Positions 34,876 through 42,190 of a stretch of DNA of 62,330 bases are shown here, piece after piece (the first letter of the stretch is position 1; each line of letters begins with the position of its first letter). Both the position numbers and the translations under genes were made by a program. Source of the stretch: Waddlia chondrophila WSU 86-1044 (lineage in GTDB: Bacteria; Chlamydiota; Chlamydiia; Chlamydiales; CAMCWV01); contig CAMCWV010000010.1 of assembly GCA_945882915.1 (NCBI GenBank), forward strand, positions 1 to 62,330. The letters are read 5' to 3'. The notes beneath the pieces were generated by a model, which was not told the DNA's origin, did no database searches, and worked only from the letters and a program-made list of their open reading frames with translations.

Positions 34876-35613
34876 TTATTGGCGGACTTTTTTTACGTCC
34901 ACGTACTCTAGTGCTCTCCGATGGGGAGCCTTCAAAATCTCAGAGAGCTCCTGCACAGAGCGCTTTTTTATTTCAAAACGTTTGTCCAAAGCAGCTTCTA
35001 GCCGGCTATGCAGTGTTTCTTTTGTTGGAAGGTAGTCTTTCAGCTTGCAAAGGAACTCTTCGTGAGGACGACCTTGCCGGTAAGCTGGCATTTTCTGTGG
35101 GATGTAGAGGCAGGACATCTTTTCACTGTCATAATCCCAAAGAAGTGACGAGTGGTGGAGCCATCGCTCTTTGCGGATGTATTGGGCATTCCCTCCACAT
35201 TTCCTTTGCCCCAGAACGTAGTCGTTGTCGCGAAGATGAAAGTCTGGGTGGGGGATTGCTTCTTTATAAAGCCTTTCAGTCCAGCGCATGATGGGTTCGG
35301 GATAGGTGGGGATAGCAACGCTTGCTTCGTTAAAGATGAAAGTGACAAACAGGGTGTTTTCGTCGGCGATAATGGTGCCACCGCCACTAAAACGGCGAAT
35401 CAAGGGGAGCTTACGCTTTTGAAGGGCTGTGATATCGACGAGTTGCTCGTGTTTGCCCGATATTCCCATAACAACAGCAGGGGGGCTTCCCATATTGAGA
35501 ATGCACCAGTTGCGGTTGTCGCTCCTTAGCAGCGCTTCTTCTAGCTCTAGCTGCTCAAAAATCGGAATATCCTGAAGGCGGAGAATATTTAGAGAAGTAG
35601 TGTTTGGCGTAAT
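34876..35613 (-). CDS. lplA: Lipoate-protein ligase, apparent ATT start
   Basis: LplA attaches lipoate to 2-oxoacid dehydrogenases. The first ATG (35493) would cut off the conserved N-terminus. The same frame continues upstream for 40 codons with family-like sequence (LNILRLQDIPIFEQLELEEA, then LLRSDNRNWCILNMG) and no ATG, GTG or TTG before the stop. ATT 35613 lies 5 nt after AGGAG, giving 245 residues. Motifs: LELEEALL, PLIRRFSGGGTIIAD (lipoate-adenylate loop RRxSGGG), and LGQRKCGGNAQY with the catalytic Lys. The position next to mnmG matches CT499 beside CT498 (gidA). This is the second gene in the window with an unusual start. Confidence 0.88.
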   Translation of the reverse strand: MTPNTTSLNILRLQDIPIFEQLELEEALLRSDNRNWCILNMGSPPAVVMGISGKHEQLVDITALQKRKLPLIRRFSGGGTIIADENTLFVTFIFNEASVAIPTYPEPIMRWTERLYKEAIPHPDFHLRDNDYVLGQRKCGGNAQYIRKERWLHHSSLLWDYDSEKMSCLYIPQKMPAYRQGRPHEEFLCKLKDYLPTKETLHSRLEAALDKRFEIKKRSVQELSEILKAPHRRALEYVDVKKVRQ

Positions 35614-35649
35614 CCAATCTCCTGAAAATAGAGGTTTTGCTGTTTAATT

Positions 35650-35704
35650 ACCGCTTACGCGGTTTTTTTTATACTTCAGCCATTCTTTAACCGCTTACGC
35701 GGGT
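35650..35704 (+). terminator. Two hairpins ACCGCTTACGCGGT with T-tract
   Basis: ACCGCTTACGCGGT at 35650-35663 is followed by TTTTTTTT, and a second near-copy AACCGCTTACGCGGGTT lies at 35689-35705. Both sit between mnmG and lplA, which run on the minus strand, so a plus-strand terminator here is unexpected. Similar short hairpins occur at 43888-43907 and at the right end of the window (about 62289-62303). Confidence 0.5.
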
Positions 35705-35717
35705 TTTAAATAGGAGG

Positions 35718-37574
35718 TTATAGAGCATTTTCCAGCGGCTTGGCGCAGACTGAGCGTGCTTTTAGGGCGACCATAAGGACTAAGATGTCTGATGGGGAAA
35801 CGCCGGCGATGCGGGAGGCTTGACCGAGGTTAACAGGTTTCCATTTAATCAGCTTTTCCTGAGCTTCTCTGCGAAGGCCGTTAATAGGGGCAAAGTCGAA
35901 TGTGGTGGGGATTACAATGTTCTCTACGTTTTCAAGTTTTGTCACATCACTTGCCTGACGAGAGATGTAACCTGCGTACTTGAGGTAGAGCTCGATCTGG
36001 GTGTTGATCTCGTGGCCGTGATCGATAATATCAGTTGGGTATTCGTTTCTAAGGAGCTCGTAGGTGTACTCTGGACGGCAAAGGAGCTGTCCTAACGAAG
36101 CGTTCTTTCCGTTTACTTGTCTGAAGTTCTTAGAAAGACGCGCTGTTTCTTTTTCGATGGTTTGTTTTTTCTCGCAGAGCTTTGCGTATCTGGCGTGGTT
36201 TATGAGCCCTTGCTGGTAGCCATATTCGCGTAGGCGTAAATCTGCGTTGTCTTGGCGAAGGAGGAGGCGATGCTCGGCCCTGCTTGTGAACATCCGGTAA
36301 GGTTCGTCAAATCCCTTTGTGACGAGGTCGTCGATCATTACACCGATATAAGCCTCAGAGCGCTTGAGGACAAGGGGGGGCCTGCCTGCAATCTTGTTTG
36401 CGGCATTGATCCCTGCCATGAGCCCTTGAGCTGCGGCCTCTTCATAACCTGAAGTCCCATTCACCTGGCCTGCGAGGTAGAGCCCCGAGATCTTCTTTGT
36501 TTCTAAAGAGGGATAAATTTGACCTGTCTGAACAAAGTCGTATTCGATGGCGTAAGCAGGCCGCATGATTTCGGCTTTTTCAAGTCCTGGTACGCTGTGA
36601 ATGAGTGCGAGCTGTACGTCGAAGGGGAGCGATGAGGAGATGCCATTGACATAGACCTCTTGAGTGTTGAGCCCTTCAGGCTCTAAAAAGAGTTGATGGC
36701 GGTCTTTGTCGGCAAAGCGGACGATTTTATCTTCGATTGAAGGGCAATAGCGAGGGCCAATCCCTTTGATCTTTCCTGAATACATTGGAGATCTGTGGAT
36801 GTTGGCTAGGATGATCTCTTTTGTGAGCTCTGTTGTGTAGGTGATGTAGCAAGAGACTTGAGGGAGCCTAGGGCACTCTTCGTCGTCATACGAAAAGCGG
36901 ACGCCGGGGTCGCCTTTTTGTTCTTCTGTTTGGCTCAGGTCGACCGAGCGCATATTCACGCGAGGGGGAGTCCCTGTCTTTAAGCGTCCAAGAACAAAGC
37001 CGAGCTCTTCGAGGTTTGCAGAAAGACCAATCGATGGCTTGTCACCGGCTCTGCCTCCAGAGAAGTTCGTCTCCCCAATATGAAGGAGTCCGCGCATGAA
37101 AGTGCCAGCAGAGAGGATGACCGATTTGCCGTAGTAGGCAATTCCTTCAAGCGTTGTCACTCCATCAATTGCGTCATTTTTAACGATAAGCGACTGGGTG
37201 GTCCCTTGTTTGATGAAAAGGTTGGGTTGCAGCTCTAAGCGGTTCTTGATTTCTGTTTGGTAGAGCGCTTTGTCTGCTTGTGCCCTGGGAGCCCACACAG
37301 CAGGCCCTTTCGTCCCATTGAGCATGCGGAATTGAATCCCCGTTTTATCGGCGACCTTTCCCATCTCTCCCCCAAGGGCGTCGATCTCTCGAACCATTTG
37401 CCCTTTTGCTGTGCCTCCAATTGCTGGATTGCAGCTCATCTTGCCGATGGTGTCGAGGTTCATTGTAAGCATGAGGGTGCGCGCGCCCATGCGGGCAGCA
37501 GCAAGAGCTGCTTCACAACCAGCGTGGCCGGCACCTATGACGATGACATCGAATGATTCAGGGTAATTCCACAT
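35718..37574 (-). CDS. mnmG: tRNA uridine-5-carboxymethylaminomethyl modification enzyme MnmG
   Basis: MnmG (GidA) with MnmE modifies the wobble uridine of several tRNAs. ATG 37574 ([20 protein letters not shown]) is chosen because the family starts just before the FAD fold. An in-frame extension to 37679 is translated from a palindromic-repeat copy and is an artefact. Motifs in the 618-residue product: [62 protein letters not shown], the catalytic-Cys region, and [17 protein letters not shown]. Order lplA-mnmG-dnaB as in Chlamydia (CT497-CT499). Confidence 0.96.
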   Translation of the reverse strand: MWNYPESFDVIVIGAGHAGCEAALAAARMGARTLMLTMNLDTIGKMSCNPAIGGTAKGQMVREIDALGGEMGKVADKTGIQFRMLNGTKGPAVWAPRAQADKALYQTEIKNRLELQPNLFIKQGTTQSLIVKNDAIDGVTTLEGIAYYGKSVILSAGTFMRGLLHIGETNFSGGRAGDKPSIGLSANLEELGFVLGRLKTGTPPRVNMRSVDLSQTEEQKGDPGVRFSYDDEECPRLPQVSCYITYTTELTKEIILANIHRSPMYSGKIKGIGPRYCPSIEDKIVRFADKDRHQLFLEPEGLNTQEVYVNGISSSLPFDVQLALIHSVPGLEKAEIMRPAYAIEYDFVQTGQIYPSLETKKISGLYLAGQVNGTSGYEEAAAQGLMAGINAANKIAGRPPLVLKRSEAYIGVMIDDLVTKGFDEPYRMFTSRAEHRLLLRQDNADLRLREYGYQQGLINHARYAKLCEKKQTIEKETARLSKNFRQVNGKNASLGQLLCRPEYTYELLRNEYPTDIIDHGHEINTQIELYLKYAGYISRQASDVTKLENVENIVIPTTFDFAPINGLRREAQEKLIKWKPVNLGQASRIAGVSPSDILVLMVALKARSVCAKPLENAL

Positions 37575-37636
37575 AATAAAATAAATACCGCTTAAAAAAG
37601 AATCGGGCTCAGATACAGAGCGGGATCGGATATAAT

Positions 37637-37710
37637 TATACTCTTCGTAGCTGAAAATGGGAACTTTGGCGATAGACACTATTCCCGTTTTCAGCTAAGA
37701 GCGGTATATA
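37637..37710. mobile_element. Palindromic repeat, minimal copy just upstream of mnmG
   Basis: A copy of about 74 bp: TATACTCTTCGTAGCTGAAA left, CCGTTTTCAGCTAAGAGCGG plus TATATA right, with the centre reduced to GGCGATAGACAC. It lies 63 bases upstream of the mnmG ATG, within the probable 5' leader. Confidence 0.8.
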
Positions 37711-37795
37711 TAGCGTCCGAACTCGAATCTGAGCCCAACTCTTTTTACAAGAGTACTAAATATTAAGAGAGCTGAATAAGCGGCCCAAACTAGGA

Positions 37796-37888
37796 CTACT
37801 TATTAGGCTTATGTCTTAGTGCTTTAAGGCGCTTCTTTCTTTTGTGCTTATTGATTTTCAAGCGACGCTTTCGTTTAGTCGACGTCAT
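37796..37888 (-). CDS. 30-residue AURKAIP1/COX24-like basic protein
   Basis: ATG 37888 to TAG 37796 encodes 30 residues, more than half Lys or Arg: MTSTKRKRRLKINKHKRKKR then LKALRHKPNK. The KRRLKINKHKRKKRLKALR core is typical of the AURKAIP1/COX24 domain, known from a mitochondrial small-subunit ribosomal protein and from tiny bacterial ribosome-associated proteins. GGAGCTCC lies just upstream (37889-37898). Very short basic proteins of this type occur in chlamydial genomes. A ribosomal role is inferred from the domain. Confidence 0.8.
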   Translation of the reverse strand: MTSTKRKRRLKINKHKRKKRLKALRHKPNK

Positions 37889-38142
37889 GGGAGCTCCGGT
37901 AATGGTTTTTAATTAAATTTTTGAGTGCAACGCCTGATGATTTTAGGGGAGATTGTGAATAAAAAGCAAACAGCTAGTTGCGCTGACAGCAGCTCCCACT
38001 AAAAGTTTATTTTTTAACTCCTCAGAGACAGGGCGATTTTATCAAGAAATATTTGACGCTCACAGAGGTGTGAGAGAACACAGAGAAAAACAAGAGAAAA
38101 GAGGAGTATAGTAATGGTTGTTAAGGAAAGGAGGCGATACCA
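37889..38142. repeat. Repeat segment shared with 1085-1190 and 1488-1503
   Basis: About 37989-38070 (CAGCAGCTCCCACTAAAAGT onward, then CAGGGCGATTTTATCAAGAA) matches 1084-1172. The following GAGAAAAACAAGAGAAAAGAGG matches the inverse of 1485-1515. It ends GAGGAGTATA (38101-38110) like the main repeat terminus. It borders the transglutaminase-like gene on its 5' side. Confidence 0.65.
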
Positions 38143-38985
38143 TTGAAAGCAATGCTGATATCAATAGTATTCCTGTTTAGCAGCATTGAGGCAACTGAGA
38201 TTCCCGATGATCTGGTCATCTCCCCTGCGGTGTATGAATACCAAGGCGGAAGCCTGGACTTGTCCAAAGAGGGATTGCATCGCATCCTAACCCCCCCGAC
38301 TTGCATAATGCAGAGAATAACCTTCAAGGATGATGTTAAATCGCTCTTGGCTGCATTATCTCTGCTAACTAGTCACGGAAACGTACACGACGGGCTAGAC
38401 TCGACTGATGCCAAAATAATGGCTCTCACGTCCAAGCTATCCATGACATGCGGATCCGCCGCTCAATTTGCTCAAGCAGTTCTTGCAGAACAAGGTGTTA
38501 AGTCCAGACTGTGTGGAGGTGTGGCAATAGGCGACTACAACGATTACGACAACGGACACACGGTGCTCGAAGTCATGGTTGGCGGAAGATACCGAGTATT
38601 CGATATGAGCACGAAGAGACTGTTCGAAGACTCGATCCTTTCAGTATGCTGTCAAATCGCAACTGAATACATCCCTCCCCACGAGGTATTTCACACGCAA
38701 AACCTGGTGGCCTCTACGCCAATGATGTGCAACGGGATAGACTTTCACCTACTCTGTGAGGAAATGCTCAAAGACGATGCAAGCGTTTTAAAATGGTATA
38801 GACATGTGTTGCAAGTGCCATTCATAAAGGAGGGTGATGAAATTTTTTACACATGCAGAGATTCAGATAGAGAGACCGTTAGTACGCAATTTCCATTGTG
38901 GAAACGCCTAGATGAAGGGGAGTTTATCGCAAAGTTTTACACCTTGGAGATCTTATATATAGATGAATTTACATACTCCTCGTAG
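38143..38985 (+). CDS. Transglutaminase-like protein between repeats
   Basis: Start TTG 38143 is preceded by a perfect SD, AAGGAGG (38128-38134, 8 nt away), stronger than most in this window. The 280-residue product has a short signal-peptide-like start. Its centre fits the transglutaminase-like fold: Cys in LSMTCGSAAQF (about residue 108), His in NGHTVLEVMV (about 139), Asp in YRVFDMSTKRLF. It could be a cysteine protease, peptide N-glycanase-like enzyme or cross-linker. Its end is odd: the last residues FTYSS and stop TAG are encoded by the left terminus of a palindromic repeat (TACTCCTCGTAG), so the native C-terminus was probably replaced. Codon use looks somewhat different from the neighbours; lateral acquisition is possible. 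Confidence 0.65.
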   Translation: MKAMLISIVFLFSSIEATEIPDDLVISPAVYEYQGGSLDLSKEGLHRILTPPTCIMQRITFKDDVKSLLAALSLLTSHGNVHDGLDSTDAKIMALTSKLSMTCGSAAQFAQAVLAEQGVKSRLCGGVAIGDYNDYDNGHTVLEVMVGGRYRVFDMSTKRLFEDSILSVCCQIATEYIPPHEVFHTQNLVASTPMMCNGIDFHLLCEEMLKDDASVLKWYRHVLQVPFIKEGDEIFYTCRDSDRETVSTQFPLWKRLDEGEFIAKFYTLEILYIDEFTYSS

Positions 38986-39296
38986 CTGAAAATGGGAATT
39001 TGGACGGCGCCAAAGCAGCAGCTCCCACTAATTAATTTTCAACGCCAAGGCGCAGAGACGCAAAGAGGTTTTTTCGTGGTAAAAGCATGAAATTAAATAA
39101 AATTCTTGTATATCTTTGTGTTTCTGCGCCTTTGCGTTGAAAATTAATTAAAACGACTTACAATATAGTATCAAGGCGTATTGAGCGTTTCTAGTATACT
39201 GCTATAGTCGCTAAGTGATTGATTGTTAGGATGTTTTTTTTTAGCGGGAGCTTTGGCGCCGTCCAAATTCCCATTTTCAGCTAAGAGAAGTATATA
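38973..39296. mobile_element. Palindromic repeat interrupted by a second inverted repeat
   Basis: The left part 38973-39017 (ATACTCCTCGTAGCTGAAAA ... GGCGCCAAAGC) and right part 39243-39296 (AGCGGGAGCTTTGGCGCCGT ... AGCTAAGAGAAGTATATA) belong to one element. Between them lies a foreign insert beginning AGCAGCTCCCACTA, the same junction string as at 37989, with a 37-nt inverted repeat at 39030-39066/39113-39149. This fills the gap between the transglutaminase-like gene and dnaB; there is no gene. Confidence 0.8.
39030..39149. repeat. 37-nt inverted repeat, GxxExxY-border type, nested inside the palindromic repeat
   Basis: The left arm contains TCAACGCCAAGGCGCAGAGA and ACGCAAAGA; the right arm contains TCTTTGTGTTTCTGCGCC and TTGCGTTGA. 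The arms pair with only a few mismatches around an AT-rich 46-nt centre. It resembles the borders of GxxExxY units but carries no gene. Confidence 0.75.
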
Positions 39297-39315
39297 CTCC
39301 CAGATTGAGACGTAT

Positions 39316-40776
39316 TTAGATGTTGCTGAGGGCCTCGAAGGGGTCGTCAGAGCTCTGCTGGCCATTCTGGCCAGGGCCGCCTTGGCCTGCATAGAGAGGC
39401 GCGTAGTTGGCAAATTGGGCAAGCCCTTTGCGGAAGGTTAGGTTAACGCTTCCAACGCCGCCATGACGGTTCTTTGCAATAATCAATTCTGCCATTCCAG
39501 GCTTGTCTAATGGGTCGTAATATTCCCGTCTTAGCAAGAACATGACGATATCAGCATCCTGCTCAATACTTCCACTTTCTCTCAAGTCACTCATAAGCGG
39601 TCTGTGCCCTGTACGGTCTTCAACCTTTCGGGAGAGCTGTGACAGGCATAAAATAGGGAGGTCTAATTCCCTGGCCAAGGTCTTTAACATTCGGGAAATC
39701 TCGGAAATTTCACCTTGACGGTTGTCGGTGTTGCGAGAGGAGCCAGAGCCTGAAAGGAGCTGGAGGTAGTCAATAACCAGAAAGCCGATTTGATAGGTCT
39801 CTTTCATGCGGCGCGCTCTTGCTCTGAGGTCTGTGATTTTAAGCCCCGGTTGGTCGTCGATGATCATTGTGTGCTTTTGCATCTCGTTTACGCTAGCAAC
39901 AATCTTTTGGTAGTCCATTCCGTTAAGAGAGCCTGTTTTGATTTTTTCAGACTCCACTTCAGAATGTGAGCAGACAACCCTGTGAAGGAGCTGCTCGGCG
40001 CTCATTTCTAAAGAGAAGATGCCCACAGGAGTGTTGTTTCTAAAGCAGACGTTTTCTGCGATGTTGAGTGCTAGTGCCGTTTTTCCCATTGCAGGACGAG
40101 CTGCCAGGATCATGAGATGAGAGCGGTTAAGTCCGTGAATGAGCTTGTCTAGGTCGTTAAAGTATGTCGGTATGCCGGTGATGCCTAGATCTTGCGGGCC
40201 ACGTGCTTGGTAGAGCTCTTGTTTTTCTTCTAGCTCTTTAAGGAAGGGCTGTTTGGAGATCGACTTGGTCCCGCTTAGGAGTTCGCTGATTAACGTCCCA
40301 GCAAGAGGGTTAGCGTGCTGGCTGATTTGGAAGAACATCTGCTGCGCATCATCAAGAGAGGCGGGCACATCATCTGGCTCTTCGAGGGCTTTTTTCTCGA
40401 CGAGTTGCGCTGCATGGATCATCTTTCTAAGGACGGACTTGTTCCGGACAAGTTCGGTGTACTCTTCGATGTAGGCAGAGGTTCCGGCGTACTGGGCCAA
40501 AGTGGTGACATAAGCAGCACCGCCAACGGCTTTTAGTTTGTCTTGCCGCTTGAGCTCTTCGCAAACCAGGTGAACGTCTGCGGGTCTATCTGTTCTATAG
40601 AGCGTCTTGAGCACCTGAAAGATGATCTTGTGCTCTGTGTAGTAGAAGTCGGTGTCATCGAGTCCATCAGCTGCGATATTAAGGCTATTGATGCTTGTGA
40701 GCATGCAGCCGAGTACCATCATTTCTGATTCTTTGGAGTTAGGGGCAACTTTTACTTTTATGTGTGACTCGGTCAT
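39316..40776 (-). CDS. dnaB: Replicative DNA helicase DnaB
   Basis: The 486-residue hexameric replication-fork helicase has an N-terminal domain (about 10-115, SKESEMMVLGCML...FYYTEHKIIF) and a RecA-like motor: Walker A in ILAARPAMGKTALALNIA, MSAEQLLHRV, Walker B in IGFLVIDYLQLL, and the R-finger region SDLRESGSIEQDADIVMFLLR. A Gln-rich and Gly-rich tail (GQGGPGQNGQQSS) follows the motor. Position between mnmG and the tRNA-Ser/rho block agrees with CT497. Confidence 0.96.
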   Translation of the reverse strand: MTESHIKVKVAPNSKESEMMVLGCMLTSINSLNIAADGLDDTDFYYTEHKIIFQVLKTLYRTDRPADVHLVCEELKRQDKLKAVGGAAYVTTLAQYAGTSAYIEEYTELVRNKSVLRKMIHAAQLVEKKALEEPDDVPASLDDAQQMFFQISQHANPLAGTLISELLSGTKSISKQPFLKELEEKQELYQARGPQDLGITGIPTYFNDLDKLIHGLNRSHLMILAARPAMGKTALALNIAENVCFRNNTPVGIFSLEMSAEQLLHRVVCSHSEVESEKIKTGSLNGMDYQKIVASVNEMQKHTMIIDDQPGLKITDLRARARRMKETYQIGFLVIDYLQLLSGSGSSRNTDNRQGEISEISRMLKTLARELDLPILCLSQLSRKVEDRTGHRPLMSDLRESGSIEQDADIVMFLLRREYYDPLDKPGMAELIIAKNRHGGVGSVNLTFRKGLAQFANYAPLYAGQGGPGQNGQQSSDDPFEALSNI

Positions 40777-40943
40777 GTGCTTCCTTCGCAGCGGATGAAG
40801 TATAAGTGGAACACCGTATCAGATGGACAAAAAAAAGGCGATAGGTGGAATCGGCGAGTTCAACATCTACGAAACCTTATTCGGGGCATTTTTGTTTTCG
40901 GTTGTCCAAAAAGGCCAACACCGTTAAGATCTCCGCTTCGTAT

Positions 40944-41032
40944 GGAGAGATGGCTGAGTGGCCGAAGGCACGTCCCTGCTAAGGACGCGTACCCCTAAAA
41001 GGGTACCATGGGTTCAAATCCCATTCTCTCCG
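40944..41032 (+). tRNA. tRNA-Ser (GCU)
   Basis: Acceptor stem GGAGAGA/TCTCTCC with discriminator G. The anticodon stem CGTCC/GGACG encloses the loop CTGCTAA, giving anticodon GCU (reads AGC/AGU). A long variable arm (ACCCCTAAAAGGGT) marks it as a class II serine tRNA, and the T-loop GGTTCAAATCC is standard. No CCA is encoded. A strong terminator follows. Confidence 0.97.
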
Positions 41033-41040
41033 TCATAAAC

Positions 41041-41075
41041 AAGGACCTTGGGTATTTCCCTAGGTCCTTTTTTTT
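41041..41075 (+). terminator. Rho-independent terminator after tRNA-Ser
   Basis: AAGGACCTTGGG pairs with CCCTAGGTCCTT across a TATTT loop (one internal mismatch) and is followed by a T-run. It lies 8 bases after the tRNA. Confidence 0.9.
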
Positions 41076-41087
41076 GTGCTAATAAGA

Positions 41088-41252
41088 TATACTCCTCGTA
41101 GCTGAAAACGGGAATTTGGACGGTGCCAAAGCCCCGGGGCTGAACGATTGCAAGTGCCCTTTGTATTTCTAATACTAAGGCACTTGCGATCGTTCAGCCG
41201 CGGGAGCTTTCGCGCTAGCCCAAGTTCCCATTTTCAGCTACGAGGAGTATAT
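41088..41252. mobile_element. Palindromic repeat, full-length copy of a tandem pair
   Basis: About 165 bp with a left arm (TATACTCCTCGTAGCTGAAA ... GGTGCCAAAGC, GGCTGAACGATTGCAAGTGC) and a right arm (GGCACTTGCGATCGTTCAGC, GCTTTCGCGCTAG, TTTTCAGCTACGAGGAG). It carries one central AATACTAAGG-type unit. It shares its TATA end with the next copy. Confidence 0.88.
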
Positions 41253-41348
41253 ACTCCTCGTAGCTGAAAACGGGAATTTGGACGGTGCCAAAGCCCCGGG
41301 AGCTTTCGCGCTAGCCCAAGTTCCCATTTTCAGCTACGAGGAGTATAT
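41249..41348. mobile_element. Palindromic repeat, short copy, tandem with the preceding one
   Basis: A 100-bp copy without the GATCGTTCAGCC block, directly abutting the previous element and in the same orientation (GGTGCCAAAGC left, GCTTTCGCGCTAG right). Its right end forms part of the stop codon region of the minus-strand gene ending at 41348. Confidence 0.88.
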
Positions 41349-42181
41349 TATTGAAAAAAGACGTCTTTCATTCTCTGGCTTGTTAAGGCATTCCAGTAGC
41401 TGGTCAGAGTTGACCCATCAGGGTTTTTTACCTGAATGCTGTAAACCGGAAGGTATACAGTTGTACTATTGCGGATGGTGAAGTTGTTAGAAAAAGCGAC
41501 CTTTGCGATGCTTTCGATCTGAGAGGGGCTGTAGCGCCTTGGAATGCGCTTTGCTTCTTCGGCTGGTTTGGCTACCAAAGACTCGCTCATTTTAGTTTCT
41601 GGGACGACTTGCATACGGGGATTGTTAAAATGGAGCCGGTAGGAGTTGCCATTTTGAACGATCAGCTTCTTTCGGCGAGCACTGTCTAGCCACCCGTCAA
41701 GCATTTCAGGCTCAACATGTAGGGCCTCGAGTAGCTGCTTTCTGTCCATTGTCCCTTTGTTTTTCGCCAGGGCGTTAATGACCTTAAAGTCCTCGCGTGA
41801 TGCATCCCCGTTGATGCAGTCTTCAAAGCCGTGGCTCTTTTCCCACGTATCGCTATTGATGACCACCTCTCCATCAAGAAGCCCCCAAAGCATCACCCCT
41901 TCACTTGTCTCCCTCTCATTAACGTTATACTTCACTTCAAGAAGAAGGTAGGGGTAGTAAAGGAGTGTTGGCTCAAGAAAGCTGTGCTGGCTGTTCTTGA
42001 GCAGCGAGTTTTTGTGCTCGTTCATGATCTGCTGGGCTGTGTGCCTGATCTCTAGAGTCTGAAACTCGCCCGTTTCGATTTGTTTATAAACGAACGTTCT
42101 GACTCCCGGGTAGTGGTTCCATACCCACCATCCACCGAAGGCAAACGCGCCTAAAAAAATCAACGTCCCAATGAATCGCAC
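41348..42181 (-). CDS. Conserved chlamydial protein beside rho (CT490-like)
   Basis: The 277-residue protein has an N-terminal hydrophobic anchor (residues 3-22, LIFLGAFAFGGWWVW) and a soluble remainder with a helical region (VNERETSEGVMLWGLLDGEV) and a winged-helix-like stretch (LLEALHVEPEMLDGWLDSAR, KLIVQNGNSYRL). Its position next to rho matches that of CT490 in Chlamydia. The orthology is by position; I cannot confirm sequence identity. Function unknown. The stop TAA overlaps the border with a palindromic repeat, so the last residues (VFFQ) may have been altered. It lies 9 bases after rho and is probably co-transcribed with it. Confidence 0.7.
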   Translation of the reverse strand: MRFIGTLIFLGAFAFGGWWVWNHYPGVRTFVYKQIETGEFQTLEIRHTAQQIMNEHKNSLLKNSQHSFLEPTLLYYPYLLLEVKYNVNERETSEGVMLWGLLDGEVVINSDTWEKSHGFEDCINGDASREDFKVINALAKNKGTMDRKQLLEALHVEPEMLDGWLDSARRKKLIVQNGNSYRLHFNNPRMQVVPETKMSESLVAKPAEEAKRIPRRYSPSQIESIAKVAFSNNFTIRNSTTVYLPVYSIQVKNPDGSTLTSYWNALTSQRMKDVFFQ

Positions 42182-42190
42182 AGTAGGCTC

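Noticed and set aside
37575..37679. N-terminal extension of MnmG (35 residues)
   Set aside because: It is translated from the palindromic repeat (reading PIFSYEEY) and precedes the normal family start at ATG 37574.
41278..41481. Small plus-strand frame starting in an element near 41278
   Set aside because: Its first part is element sequence and the rest is antisense to the CT490-like gene.
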